From Actinoplanes sp. L3-i22 (lineage in GTDB: Bacteria; Actinomycetota; Actinomycetes; Mycobacteriales; Micromonosporaceae), in the NCBI RefSeq assembly GCF_019704555.1, contig NZ_AP024745.1:7386501-7450500 (forward strand): a stretch of DNA of 64,000 bases, given 5' to 3'. The translations under genes were made by a program, and so were the position numbers. The notes under the pieces were generated by a model. It saw only the letters and a program-made list of their open reading frames with translations, did no database searches and was not told where the DNA came from. Position 1 is the stretch's first letter. Each line of letters starts with the position of its first letter. Below, piece after piece: positions 42,295-49,863 of this stretch.

Positions 42295-42541
42295 CCGGTT
42301 ACGCCGCCTGCTGCCGTCCGGCCTGACCGGCCTGGCCGGGATCGCCTGCGCCGCCTGTTGCGTGCTGCCGATGCTGCTGGCCGCCGGGGCACTGTCCGGC
42401 GCGGGCTGGGCGGCGGCCGGAAACTGGATGCCCGGCATCGCCGTCGCCCTCGCGGCCGGAGCGGGTGCCGCCTGGTGGTGGGCGGCGCGCCGCCGGCACC
42501 GCACCGCCTGCGCGGGTGGTGGCTGCACCTGCGGCACCTGA
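42278..42541 (+). CDS. MerT-like small mercury-transport-type membrane protein
   Basis: 87 residues with two TM helices. The first helix has the vicinal pair ACAACCVLPMLLAAG, matching the Cys-Cys in TM1 of mercuric transport proteins (MerT/MerC). A second cysteine cluster, CAGGGCTC, ends the cytosolic tail. AAGGAG precedes the ATG. Such proteins carry Hg(II) inward for reduction by MerA, but no merA is seen here. The metal is inferred from the Cys pattern and the MerR neighbour. Confidence 0.72.
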   Translation: MPTLADRLRRLLPSGLTGLAGIACAACCVLPMLLAAGALSGAGWAAAGNWMPGIAVALAAGAGAAWWWAARRRHRTACAGGGCTCGT

Positions 42542-42600
42542 CCTCGGCAACGGCGGCCGACCCGGCGGCGGTTCGCGGGTGCACGTCAGGTGACTGAGTT

Positions 42601-44299
42601 GTTGGTCATTACTGGCCGCTGTCGAACGGATGTACTATTCGCCGGGTGACAACGAGGCGGCGGAGGAAGGCGTTGCGGCCGATCGCGGCGCCGTTCGTCG
42701 TCGCCCCGCCTGCGGGCACCCGCATCCGGACGAGGCTGCGGCCCAGCACCGGGGAGGCTGCTGTCCTGACACAGGTCGCAACCTTTTTGGGTGGGCTGTA
42801 CCGGGCTGATCTGGCCAGGCGTGTCCAGCTCGGCAACGTGTCCGGCAAGGACACCCAGCGCACGCGACGTAAGCGGGAGTTGACCGCGGTCACGACCTCC
42901 CGGTGGGCCGGCTCGATCACCCGGACCGCCGAAGACCAATACCAACTCGGGATCCGGGCGCTCAAAGCCGATGTGTCGAGCCTGGGCCAGGCCCTGATTA
43001 CCTTGGACGCGCGGATCGCCGCCCCGGTCGGCGGCCGGGCCGGCCGGACATCCGGTTATGCCAGCCGGCGCGAGCGGGCCGCCAAGCAGCAGCGCCGCCA
43101 AGTCCTCGCTGCCCGCCGGACCGCAGCACAAAACCGATTGGCTGCCGGTCGTCCGGCGATCGTTGCGGGCGGACGGCGGCTGGCCAAGACCCGCCACCGG
43201 CTCGGCAGCGCCGGGCTCACCCAGGCGCAGTGGCGGGCCCGGTGGGACGCGGCCCGCATGTTCCTGACCGCCGACGGCGAGACCGGTGCCCCGCACGGCA
43301 ACTACACGATCACCGTCACGCCCGACGGCATCGTGTCAATCGCCCTGCCCGCCCCGCTCACGCATCTGGCGAACGCCGGACGCGGGCGATACCGGCTCAC
43401 CGAACCGGTCGCGTTCACGCATCGGGCCGGGCAGTGGGCCGACCGGGTCGCCGCCGACCGGTCGGTGCGTTACGACATCAGCTTCGATGCGGTGCGGGGC
43501 CGCTGGTACCTGGACGCTTCCTGGACAGTTCCGGCCTACACGCCAGGCCTGGACGCGCTCGCCGGCGGCAGGCTACTGGGTATCGACCTGAACGCGGATC
43601 ATCTTGCCGCGCATGTCATCGACGCGCACGGCAACCCGGTCGGCACCCCGATCACCATCCCGCTCAACCTTTCCGGCCCGGCTTCGCAACGCGACGGACG
43701 GCTGCGTGCCGCGATCAGCCACGCTCTGCACCTGGCCGAACAGCATGACTGCCCGGCGATTGCGGTCGAGAACCTGGGCTTCGCCGACGCCCGTGCCACC
43801 GGCCGGGAGACCATGGGCCGCGGTGCGCGGGGCAAGCGGTTCCGGCGCGCGGTCGCCGGGATCCCCACCGCACAGTTCCGCGACCGTCTCGCCGGCATGG
43901 CCTCCACCGCCGGGATCGCGGTGATCGCTGTCGACCCGGCCTACACCTCCAGGTGGGGCGGGCAGCACTGGAAACCCGCCCTAGCAACGAAGACTTCCAC
44001 CGCGACCCGGCATCACGCCGCGGCGGTGGTGATCGCACGACGCGCCCACGGCTTCAAGGCGCGGCGACGGTCAGGTGTCACCCGGACACGACCAGCGGAT
44101 CGTGCCCGGGAAACTACCGGCCAGGCCGCACCCCACACCATGGGCGTCAGGGAACAACAGTTCGGGCTGGTCGAGACGGCACGCACCACACCCGTGGGCA
44201 AGACGCGCCCGGCCCCGACCAGAGACCCCGGCGTTCCCCGGCCTCGAAGACCGTTCGCGAGGCCCCCGACCCCCGGTCGGGACCAACGCATTGACCAAC
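42601..44299 (+). mobile_element. Putative TnpB-like element with imperfect terminal inverted repeats
   Basis: GTTGGTCATT (42601-42610) and its inverted copy ATTGACCAAC (44290-44299, 9 of 10) bracket the TnpB-like gene. Before the right end there is a perfect 7-bp hairpin (44265-44271 with 44275-44281, CCC loop), of the kind found at IS605-type right ends and omega-RNA scaffolds. No tnpA (Y1 transposase) is present, and no obvious target duplication. Boundaries are tentative. Confidence 0.4.
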
Positions 44300-44316
44300 T
44301 ATGGCCAATACGCTGA
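42646..44316 (+). CDS. TnpB-like RuvC-fold protein lacking the zinc finger
   Basis: 556 residues. RuvC-I is GGRLLGIDLNADHLAAHVID (first Asp), RuvC-II is CPAIAVENLGF (catalytic Glu), then VIAVDPAYTSRWGGQHW. Where TnpB has CxxC...CxxC and the third acidic motif DxNAA, this protein has no Cys pairs and reads TATRHHAAAVVIARRAHG: the RuvC-III Asp is not visible. N-terminal 200 residues are basic and helical; the last 90 residues are Arg/Pro-rich and may be non-coding overlap with a 3' RNA. TACTAT (42631-42636) lies 9 bases before the GTG start, suggesting leaderless expression. It is a transposon-encoded or domesticated RNA-guided-type protein; nuclease activity is doubtful. Confidence 0.75.
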   Translation: MTTRRRRKALRPIAAPFVVAPPAGTRIRTRLRPSTGEAAVLTQVATFLGGLYRADLARRVQLGNVSGKDTQRTRRKRELTAVTTSRWAGSITRTAEDQYQLGIRALKADVSSLGQALITLDARIAAPVGGRAGRTSGYASRRERAAKQQRRQVLAARRTAAQNRLAAGRPAIVAGGRRLAKTRHRLGSAGLTQAQWRARWDAARMFLTADGETGAPHGNYTITVTPDGIVSIALPAPLTHLANAGRGRYRLTEPVAFTHRAGQWADRVAADRSVRYDISFDAVRGRWYLDASWTVPAYTPGLDALAGGRLLGIDLNADHLAAHVIDAHGNPVGTPITIPLNLSGPASQRDGRLRAAISHALHLAEQHDCPAIAVENLGFADARATGRETMGRGARGKRFRRAVAGIPTAQFRDRLAGMASTAGIAVIAVDPAYTSRWGGQHWKPALATKTSTATRHHAAAVVIARRAHGFKARRRSGVTRTRPADRARETTGQAAPHTMGVREQQFGLVETARTTPVGKTRPAPTRDPGVPRPRRPFARPPTPGRDQRIDQLWPIR

Positions 44317-44323
44317 GGAACGG

Positions 44324-44761
44324 TCAGTCCGGGGTCATGTCGTATTCGTCGACGTCCAGGACCGCTCCGGTGGCCTGGAGGAAGTCGAGCACCGCACGCC
44401 CGAGATGCCAGCCGAACAGATTCGAGGTGTCGCCGCGACCGTCCTCGTTGAAGTAGCGCACGACTTCCAGGACGGCGCCGCCTCCGTCCTCCTCGGCGCC
44501 CAACCGGCCGACCAGCGCGGCGATCGCCGCGGTGTGCGGCCCGAGCCGTTCGACGATGTGGGCGACCTGCTCGTCGACGCTCAGCCCCGGCTCGCGGCAG
44601 ACCACCCGCCAACAGTGCCGGACCGGAACGACCTTGGGTTCGGTGCGACGGCTGCCACGGACGGTGATCTCGTCGGGCTCGATGCCGAGAACGGCCGCCA
44701 TCTCCGCCGCCGAGATGCCGCGACTGAACAGCCCGAAGTAGGCATACTGACTGACCTGCAC
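44324..44761 (-). CDS. DUF4279-family protein
   Basis: 145 residues from a GTG. QYAYFGLFSRGISAAEMAAV and LGIEPDEITVRGSRRTEP, with later LEVVRYFNEDG, fit DUF4279, a small family found near toxin or immunity genes but without known activity. A TATCCT hexamer just upstream and no ribosome site suggest leaderless expression. It converges on the TnpB-like gene, 7 bp away, and is divergent from the SMP-30-like gene. Confidence 0.72.
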   Translation of the reverse strand: MQVSQYAYFGLFSRGISAAEMAAVLGIEPDEITVRGSRRTEPKVVPVRHCWRVVCREPGLSVDEQVAHIVERLGPHTAAIAALVGRLGAEEDGGGAVLEVVRYFNEDGRGDTSNLFGWHLGRAVLDFLQATGAVLDVDEYDMTPD

Positions 44762-44830
44762 CGATGAAGGATAGAGGCGGTCCGGGTCGGAAGGATGCGC
44801 CGGTCGGCGGCGGCGGGCACACTCATCCGC

Positions 44831-45820
44831 ATGCCGCGCCGCCTCATCAAACCTCGCCGATGGACCCCGCCCGCCCTGATCGACTCCGGACAGACCGCTC
44901 CCCTGCAGGTCCGGCGGCGGCTGCCGACCGGCGGCCACGGCCCCGAGGACGTCAAGTTCGACCACCTCGGACAGATCGTCACCGGCACCGCCGACGGCCG
45001 GATCGTGCGGCTCGATCCGGCCACCGGGGAGCGCACGACGCTGGCCGAGACCGGCGGACGCCCGCTCGGCCTGCACCCGCGTGCGGACGGTGCCGTGCTG
45101 GTCTGCGATCAAATTCAAGGGCTGATCGAGGTACGCCCGGACGGCAGCACCCACGTCCTGGTGGACCGCGTCGACGGCGAGCCGCTCACCTTCCCCAGCA
45201 ACGTGGTGCAGGGGCGGGACGGCACGATCTGGTTCACCACGTCGACCAGCCGCTGGAGCCTGGCCGAGTACGAGGGCGACATCCTCGAGCACACCAGCAC
45301 CGGCCGGCTGCTGCGCCGTGACCCGGACGGCACGGTCACCACCGTGCTGGCCGACCTGAAGTTCGGCAACGGCCTGGTCCTGTCCCCCGACGAGTCGTTC
45401 CTGCTGGTGGCCGAGACCGCCGGGTACCGGATCCGCCGGCACCACCTGACCGGGCCGGCGGCCGGCCGCACCGACATGTTCGCCGAGAACCTGGCCGGGT
45501 TCCCGGACAACATGTCGCTGGGCAGCGACGGCCGGCTCTGGGTGGCGATCGCCGCGCCGCGCAACCCGCTGGTCGACCGGCTGCTGCCGCTGCCGGGCTG
45601 GCTGCGCCTGCTGGTGTGGAACCTGCCGGCGGCGGTCCGGCCCAAGGCCACGCCGATCGCCTGGGTGCTGGCGTTCGACCTGGACGGCCGCCTGGTGCAC
45701 GACCTGCGCGCCGCCGACGGCTCCTACGGCTTCGTCACCTCGGTCACCGAGCACGACGGCACGGTCGTCGCCGGCAGCCTCACCGAGAACGACGTGGCCG
45801 TCCTGACCACGCCGGAGTAA
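44831..45820 (+). CDS. SMP-30/gluconolactonase or strictosidine synthase-like beta-propeller
   Basis: 329 residues from MPRRLIKPRRW. A six-bladed propeller pattern: GPEDVKFDHLGQIVTGTADG, FPSNVVQGRDGTIWFTTSTS, FGNGLVLSPDESFLLVAETA, FPDNMSLGSDGRLWVAIAAP. The Asn and Asp/Glu positions that bind Ca or Zn in this superfamily are present (PSN, GNG, PDN). It probably hydrolyses a lactone, though strictosidine synthase-like members without that activity look the same. No signal peptide. The cyclase gene follows 29 bp later. Confidence 0.82.
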   Translation: MPRRLIKPRRWTPPALIDSGQTAPLQVRRRLPTGGHGPEDVKFDHLGQIVTGTADGRIVRLDPATGERTTLAETGGRPLGLHPRADGAVLVCDQIQGLIEVRPDGSTHVLVDRVDGEPLTFPSNVVQGRDGTIWFTTSTSRWSLAEYEGDILEHTSTGRLLRRDPDGTVTTVLADLKFGNGLVLSPDESFLLVAETAGYRIRRHHLTGPAAGRTDMFAENLAGFPDNMSLGSDGRLWVAIAAPRNPLVDRLLPLPGWLRLLVWNLPAAVRPKATPIAWVLAFDLDGRLVHDLRAADGSYGFVTSVTEHDGTVVAGSLTENDVAVLTTPE

Positions 45821-45849
45821 CGAGCCGCGGGCGGGATAGCCTGGCGGGC

Positions 45850-46818
45850 GTGACCGGACAAGCCGAAACGGCGGGGCGATCCAGGCCCACCCAGGACGAC
45901 GTGCTCGGCTACTTCGACACGCTGTCGAACTGGGGCCGCTGGGGTGACGACGACGAGCGCGGCACCCTGAACCTGATCACCGACGACGTCCGGCTGGCGG
46001 CGGCGCGGTCCGTGCGGCACGGCCGGAGCGTGTCGTGCGCGTGGGACGTCACCGTGCCGCAGGAGATGGAGCGGTCGACGACCTCGTGCCCGTGCGCCGC
46101 CGAGATGCCCGGCGCGGAGCACATGCCGGCCGCCTTCCACGCCGACCGGCGCTGGGGCTTCTCGAACGAGCGGCTCGGCCTGATGTTCCACGGCAACACC
46201 GTCACCCACGTCGACTCGCCGTGCCACCTGTTCTGGGACGGCGCGATGTACAACGGGCGGTCGCACGCGCTGGTCGACGCGGCGTCCGGGTCGGCCTGGG
46301 CGGCGGTCACCGCGGCGGCGGACGGGATCGTCACCCGGGGTGTGCTGCTGGACGTCGCCGGCGCCCGCGGGGTGCCGTGGCTGGAGCCGGGCCAGGGCGT
46401 GTTCCCCGAGGACCTCGAGGCGGCCGAGCGCCGCCAGGGTGTCCGGGTGCGGGCCGGCGACGCGGTGCTGCTGCGGACCGGGTACGGCCGGGCCCGGCGG
46501 GAGGGCGCCGAGAACCACGGCTTCACCCAGGCCGGCTGGCACGCGTCCTGCCTGCCCTGGCTGCGCGAGCGCGGCGTCGCGCTGATCGGCGCCGACACCC
46601 CGCAGGACGTGCAGCCGTCGGGCTACCCCGGCGTGCTGATGCCGGTGCACGCGGTGGGCCTGGTGGCGATGGGCCTGTGGCTGCTCGACAACTGTGACCT
46701 GGAGGCGTGCGTGCGCACCGCGGCCGAGCTGGGTCAGTGGGACTTCCAGCTCGCGGTCGCGCCGGTCCGGCTGGCCGGGACGTCCGGCAGCCCGGTCAAC
46801 CCGATCGCGACGTTCTGA
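45850..46818 (+). CDS. Cyclase-family (kynurenine formamidase-like) metal hydrolase
   Basis: 322 residues. The metal motif HVDSPCHLFW (HxDxPxH) is the signature of the cyclase/KynB family, where it binds Zn or Mn. HADRRWGFSNERLGLMFHGN, RAGDAVLLRTGYG and GADTPQDVQPSG are other family blocks. It probably hydrolyses an amide or lactone. The GTG start has TAGCCT 7 bases upstream and no ribosome site, so it may be leaderless and independent of the SMP-30-like gene before it. It converges on the GGDEF gene. Confidence 0.85.
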   Translation: MTGQAETAGRSRPTQDDVLGYFDTLSNWGRWGDDDERGTLNLITDDVRLAAARSVRHGRSVSCAWDVTVPQEMERSTTSCPCAAEMPGAEHMPAAFHADRRWGFSNERLGLMFHGNTVTHVDSPCHLFWDGAMYNGRSHALVDAASGSAWAAVTAAADGIVTRGVLLDVAGARGVPWLEPGQGVFPEDLEAAERRQGVRVRAGDAVLLRTGYGRARREGAENHGFTQAGWHASCLPWLRERGVALIGADTPQDVQPSGYPGVLMPVHAVGLVAMGLWLLDNCDLEACVRTAAELGQWDFQLAVAPVRLAGTSGSPVNPIATF

Positions 46819-46831
46819 CCCGGGCCGGCGC

Positions 46832-46878
46832 GCTGACGCCGTACGTCGCAATCGGCCTTTGATCCTCGCTCTTGATCT
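46832..46878. repeat. Intergenic repeat element, copy A
   Basis: GCTGACGCCGTACGTCG then CAATCGG and two TTGATC blocks 13 bp apart (46859 and 46872). It fills the gap between the convergent cyclase and GGDEF genes. It shares 5' sequence with copy C (39989) and the TTGATC pair with copy B (36901). Confidence 0.55.
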
Positions 46879-48459
46879 TCAGCGGGCCGAGCCGGCCAGC
46901 ACGAAGCGGCCCTTGCCGGCGGCTTTCGCCTGGTACATGGCCTCGTCGGCGCGGCGCACCACCTCGTCCACGTCGTCGCCGGACGTGCCGGCGGCGATGC
47001 CGACGCTCGCCCCGACCCGCAGGTCGACGCCGTCGAGCAGGATCGACTCGGCGACGGCCCGGACGATCCGGTCGGCGCAGTGACGCGCCTCGTCGACGTC
47101 GGCCAGGTGCTCGATCAGCACGGCGAACTCGTCGCCGCCGAGCCGGGCCACGGTGTCGCCGGCCCGGGTGCACCCGGTCAGCCGGGCGGCCACCGTCTGC
47201 AGCAGGCGGTCGCCGATGGCGTGCCCGAGCGCGTCGTTGATCTGCTTGAACCCGTCCAGGTCGATGAAGAGCGCGGCGTACGGCCCGGTCGCGGCCGCCC
47301 GGATCCGGTCGTAGAACAGCAGCCGGTTGGCCAGGCCGGTGAGCGGATCGTGGAAGGCCAGCCGCCGCAACTCCTGCTCCCGCTGCCGCAGCAGCGTCTC
47401 GGCCCGCTCGCGGCGCACGATGTCCTTGCGCAACGCGGCGGTCGCCTCGTCGACCCGGGCCAGGGCGCGGTCGCGGGCGAAGGCGAGCGTGCCGACCAGC
47501 GCCCCGATCAGCAGCGTGACCAGCACCCCGCACCACAGGGTGAGCTGAATCAGCCGGCGCCCGGCGGACTCCAGCGCGACCCGGGTCGGGCCGACGGTGA
47601 CCTGCCACTGCCGCCGGCCGGCGGTGACGCTCGTCGTGCGGTTCAGCGAGCTGCCGGCCAGCCGGGCGCCGTGCGGGACGGCGGCCACCTCGGTGCTGGT
47701 GCCGTCGTCGAGCCGGGCCTTGAGTCCGTAGCCGGAGGCGTTGCGCAGGGTACGGTCCAGGAAGTCGCCGCCGCGGACCCCCGCCACGATCCAGCCCAGG
47801 AACGCCCCCTTCCGGGTGCCGTGGTAGGTGTAGACCGGCACCGTGAAGGTGAACGAGAGCTGCTGCTTCCCCGGGGCGGTCTTGTCCCGGACCAGCACGT
47901 AGGGCGCGCTGACCACGAACTGGTCCGAGTCTCGCGACAACTGCAGCGCCGCGGCGGAGTAGGCCGCCTGGCTCACGTCCCGGCCACTGATCCGCGGCCC
48001 GCCGTCCAGCGGCCGGTCGAAGATCACGAACATGTGCTCGACGTTCGTCCCGACCGGCTGCAGCAGCAGGTCGGGGCTGCCCAGCGCCCGCCACCGCCGC
48101 TGCACCGCCGGGACCTGGCCGTCCGGCGCCGGCACCACGAAGGTCACGCCGCCGGCGCCGGGCAGCCGCTCGGTGGTCAGCCCGGACGTCAGGTTGTCGT
48201 AGTCGGCCAGGGTCAGCGTGGTCTGCGAGCCGACGGCCCGGCTGAGGTCGTCGAGGGAGTCCTGGAACTGACTGATCTCGTTGATGATCGTGCGGGTGAC
48301 GTCCTGGGAGCGGCGGTCCATGGTCTGCTCGGCGGCGTCGCTCTCGCCGTTGCTGAACACGGTCACCGTGGCCCAGGTGACGCCCGCGCCCAGGACCAGC
48401 GCGCAGAGCATGGCGGCGATGCCCGCCGAGAGCCGCCGACGCGGTGCGGTGGAGCGCAT
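46879..48459 (-). CDS. Membrane diguanylate cyclase (CHASE-GGDEF)
   Basis: 526 residues from MRSTAPRRRLSAGIAAMLCA (48459). TM1 is in that segment; an extracytoplasmic domain of about 270 residues with YDNLTSG and GGVTFVVPAPDGQVPAVQRR resembles CHASE; TM2 is LTLWCGVLVTLLIGALVGTL; a coil leads to the GGDEF domain (FHDPLTGLANRLLFYDR, FIDLDGFKQINDALGH, RLGGDEFAVL). The intact GGDEF motif predicts c-di-GMP synthesis from GTP on an external signal. A PilZ receptor lies 6 kb away. Confidence 0.9.
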   Translation of the reverse strand: MRSTAPRRRLSAGIAAMLCALVLGAGVTWATVTVFSNGESDAAEQTMDRRSQDVTRTIINEISQFQDSLDDLSRAVGSQTTLTLADYDNLTSGLTTERLPGAGGVTFVVPAPDGQVPAVQRRWRALGSPDLLLQPVGTNVEHMFVIFDRPLDGGPRISGRDVSQAAYSAAALQLSRDSDQFVVSAPYVLVRDKTAPGKQQLSFTFTVPVYTYHGTRKGAFLGWIVAGVRGGDFLDRTLRNASGYGLKARLDDGTSTEVAAVPHGARLAGSSLNRTTSVTAGRRQWQVTVGPTRVALESAGRRLIQLTLWCGVLVTLLIGALVGTLAFARDRALARVDEATAALRKDIVRRERAETLLRQREQELRRLAFHDPLTGLANRLLFYDRIRAAATGPYAALFIDLDGFKQINDALGHAIGDRLLQTVAARLTGCTRAGDTVARLGGDEFAVLIEHLADVDEARHCADRIVRAVAESILLDGVDLRVGASVGIAAGTSGDDVDEVVRRADEAMYQAKAAGKGRFVLAGSAR

Positions 48460-48518
48460 GCGCACACCGTTCGTATCGGCCCGGGTCAGGGTCGAATGAG
48501 CGATAAGGGACGGGCCTC

Positions 48519-48827
48519 CTACGGCGACCCGAGCAGGACGAGCCCGGCGACGCCGGCGACGACCAGGCCGGCGAGGGCGCCGACACCGGCCGCCGCGGGG
48601 GCCGGACACCCGGCGCGCCACACCAGGACCGCGAGCGCCGGCACCGCCACGACCAGCGACAACACCGTCGCGAGCACCGTGATCGTCGCCGCGAGCCAGA
48701 CGTGCAGCTCGGGACCGGGCCAGAAGCTCGCCGCGGCGATGCCCGCCACCACCACGTGCCAGGCCAGGAGGATGGCCAGTCCGCGCCCGAAGACGGGCCA
48801 TCGGCGGCTCGGCAGCGTCTGCGTCAT
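48519..48827 (-). CDS. Small membrane protein
   Basis: 102 residues with three hydrophobic helices (AILLAWHVVVAGIAAASF; TITVLATVLSLVVAVPALAV; GVGALAGLVVAGVAGLVLL). No family recognised. It lies between the BrkB gene (58 bp upstream) and the GGDEF gene on the same strand and could be co-transcribed with either. Confidence 0.65.
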   Translation of the reverse strand: MTQTLPSRRWPVFGRGLAILLAWHVVVAGIAAASFWPGPELHVWLAATITVLATVLSLVVAVPALAVLVWRAGCPAPAAAGVGALAGLVVAGVAGLVLLGSP

Positions 48828-48884
48828 CCGGGTGACGGTAGCCGTCGATGCCGGACCTGGGCTTCGGCGAAGCTCACGCCGAAC

Positions 48885-49811
48885 CTACAACCGATGAATC
48901 TTCGGCTCCTCGGGCTCGGTCTCCGGCTCCGGCTCGGCCGCGGACAGGTCGGACGGGGTGCCGGTGGTGCTCGTCGCGGTCAGGGCGGCCGCGAACAGCA
49001 GCACCTGGTTCACCGCGTTGAGGAAGACCAGCAGCCCGACCGACCCGGCGACCAGCTGATACACCGGATTGGCCTCGGTGGCCCGGACGTACAGGCCGCC
49101 GATCGTCTTGAGCAGCTCGATGGCGACCCCGGCCAGCACCGCCGGGCCGAGCAGGCGGGGCCACGCCATCCGCACCCGGGGCAGCCCGGCCAGCGCGCCG
49201 CAGGCCAGGGCGGTGTTCATGCCGGCGCCGACCAGGAAGCCGACCACCGAAAGCCCCAGCCGCGACAGGCTGTCCCCGACCCCCGCGACCTCGGAGACCC
49301 GGCTCGCGACGGTGTTCGTCGCATAGGCCGCGGCGAGCGAGGCGACCAGCAGCACGCCCAGGCCGAGCAGCACGAGCAGATCCGCCAGCACCCGGGCCGG
49401 CAGGCGGCCCGGATACTCGGGCAGCCGCCAGATCCGGCGGATCGAGGAGCGGAACGCGTCGGTCCAGAACCAGCCGGTGATCGGCAGCCCGATGAACGCG
49501 ATGACCCCGGCGGTGGTCCGGGCCTGGCGCAGCGCCTGCAGGTCGAGCCGGGGCAGGTCGAGCGCGAGATAGCGGGCCACCGCGCGCAGCACCTGCGGGT
49601 CGTCGAGCACGAACCCGAAGACCGCGAACCCCATCAGCCAGGCCGCGAACGTCCCGAAGAACGCGTAGTAGGTGATCGCGGCGGCCAGCCGGCCACCGTC
49701 GGCCTCGTCGTACCGCACGCCGGCCCGGGCCAGGTGATCGACCCAGCCGACCCGGTCCCGCAGGCGCTGCCAGCGCGCCCCGGTCCGCTCGGAGAAACGC
49801 CTGACCGCCAT
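48885..49811 (-). CDS. YihY/BrkB-family inner membrane protein
   Basis: 308 residues. AAAITYYAFFGTFAAWLMGF near residue 43 is the family's diagnostic first helix; five further hydrophobic helices follow, including LPARVLADLLVLLGLGVLLV and NPVYQLVAGSVGLLVFLNAV. The C-terminal tail is acidic (EPEPETEPEEP). The family was once called ribonuclease BN in error and is now treated as a transporter-like membrane protein of uncertain function. Standalone, with the small membrane protein downstream. Confidence 0.87.
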   Translation of the reverse strand: MAVRRFSERTGARWQRLRDRVGWVDHLARAGVRYDEADGGRLAAAITYYAFFGTFAAWLMGFAVFGFVLDDPQVLRAVARYLALDLPRLDLQALRQARTTAGVIAFIGLPITGWFWTDAFRSSIRRIWRLPEYPGRLPARVLADLLVLLGLGVLLVASLAAAYATNTVASRVSEVAGVGDSLSRLGLSVVGFLVGAGMNTALACGALAGLPRVRMAWPRLLGPAVLAGVAIELLKTIGGLYVRATEANPVYQLVAGSVGLLVFLNAVNQVLLFAAALTATSTTGTPSDLSAAEPEPETEPEEPKIHRL

Positions 49812-49863
49812 GAGCCGCGTCCCTACCCGCTCGGCTCGCCGGTTACGCCTACCGGTCCGCGGT

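Noticed and set aside
47080..48897. 605-codon frame opposite the GGDEF gene
   Set aside because: Antisense of intact CHASE and GGDEF domains.
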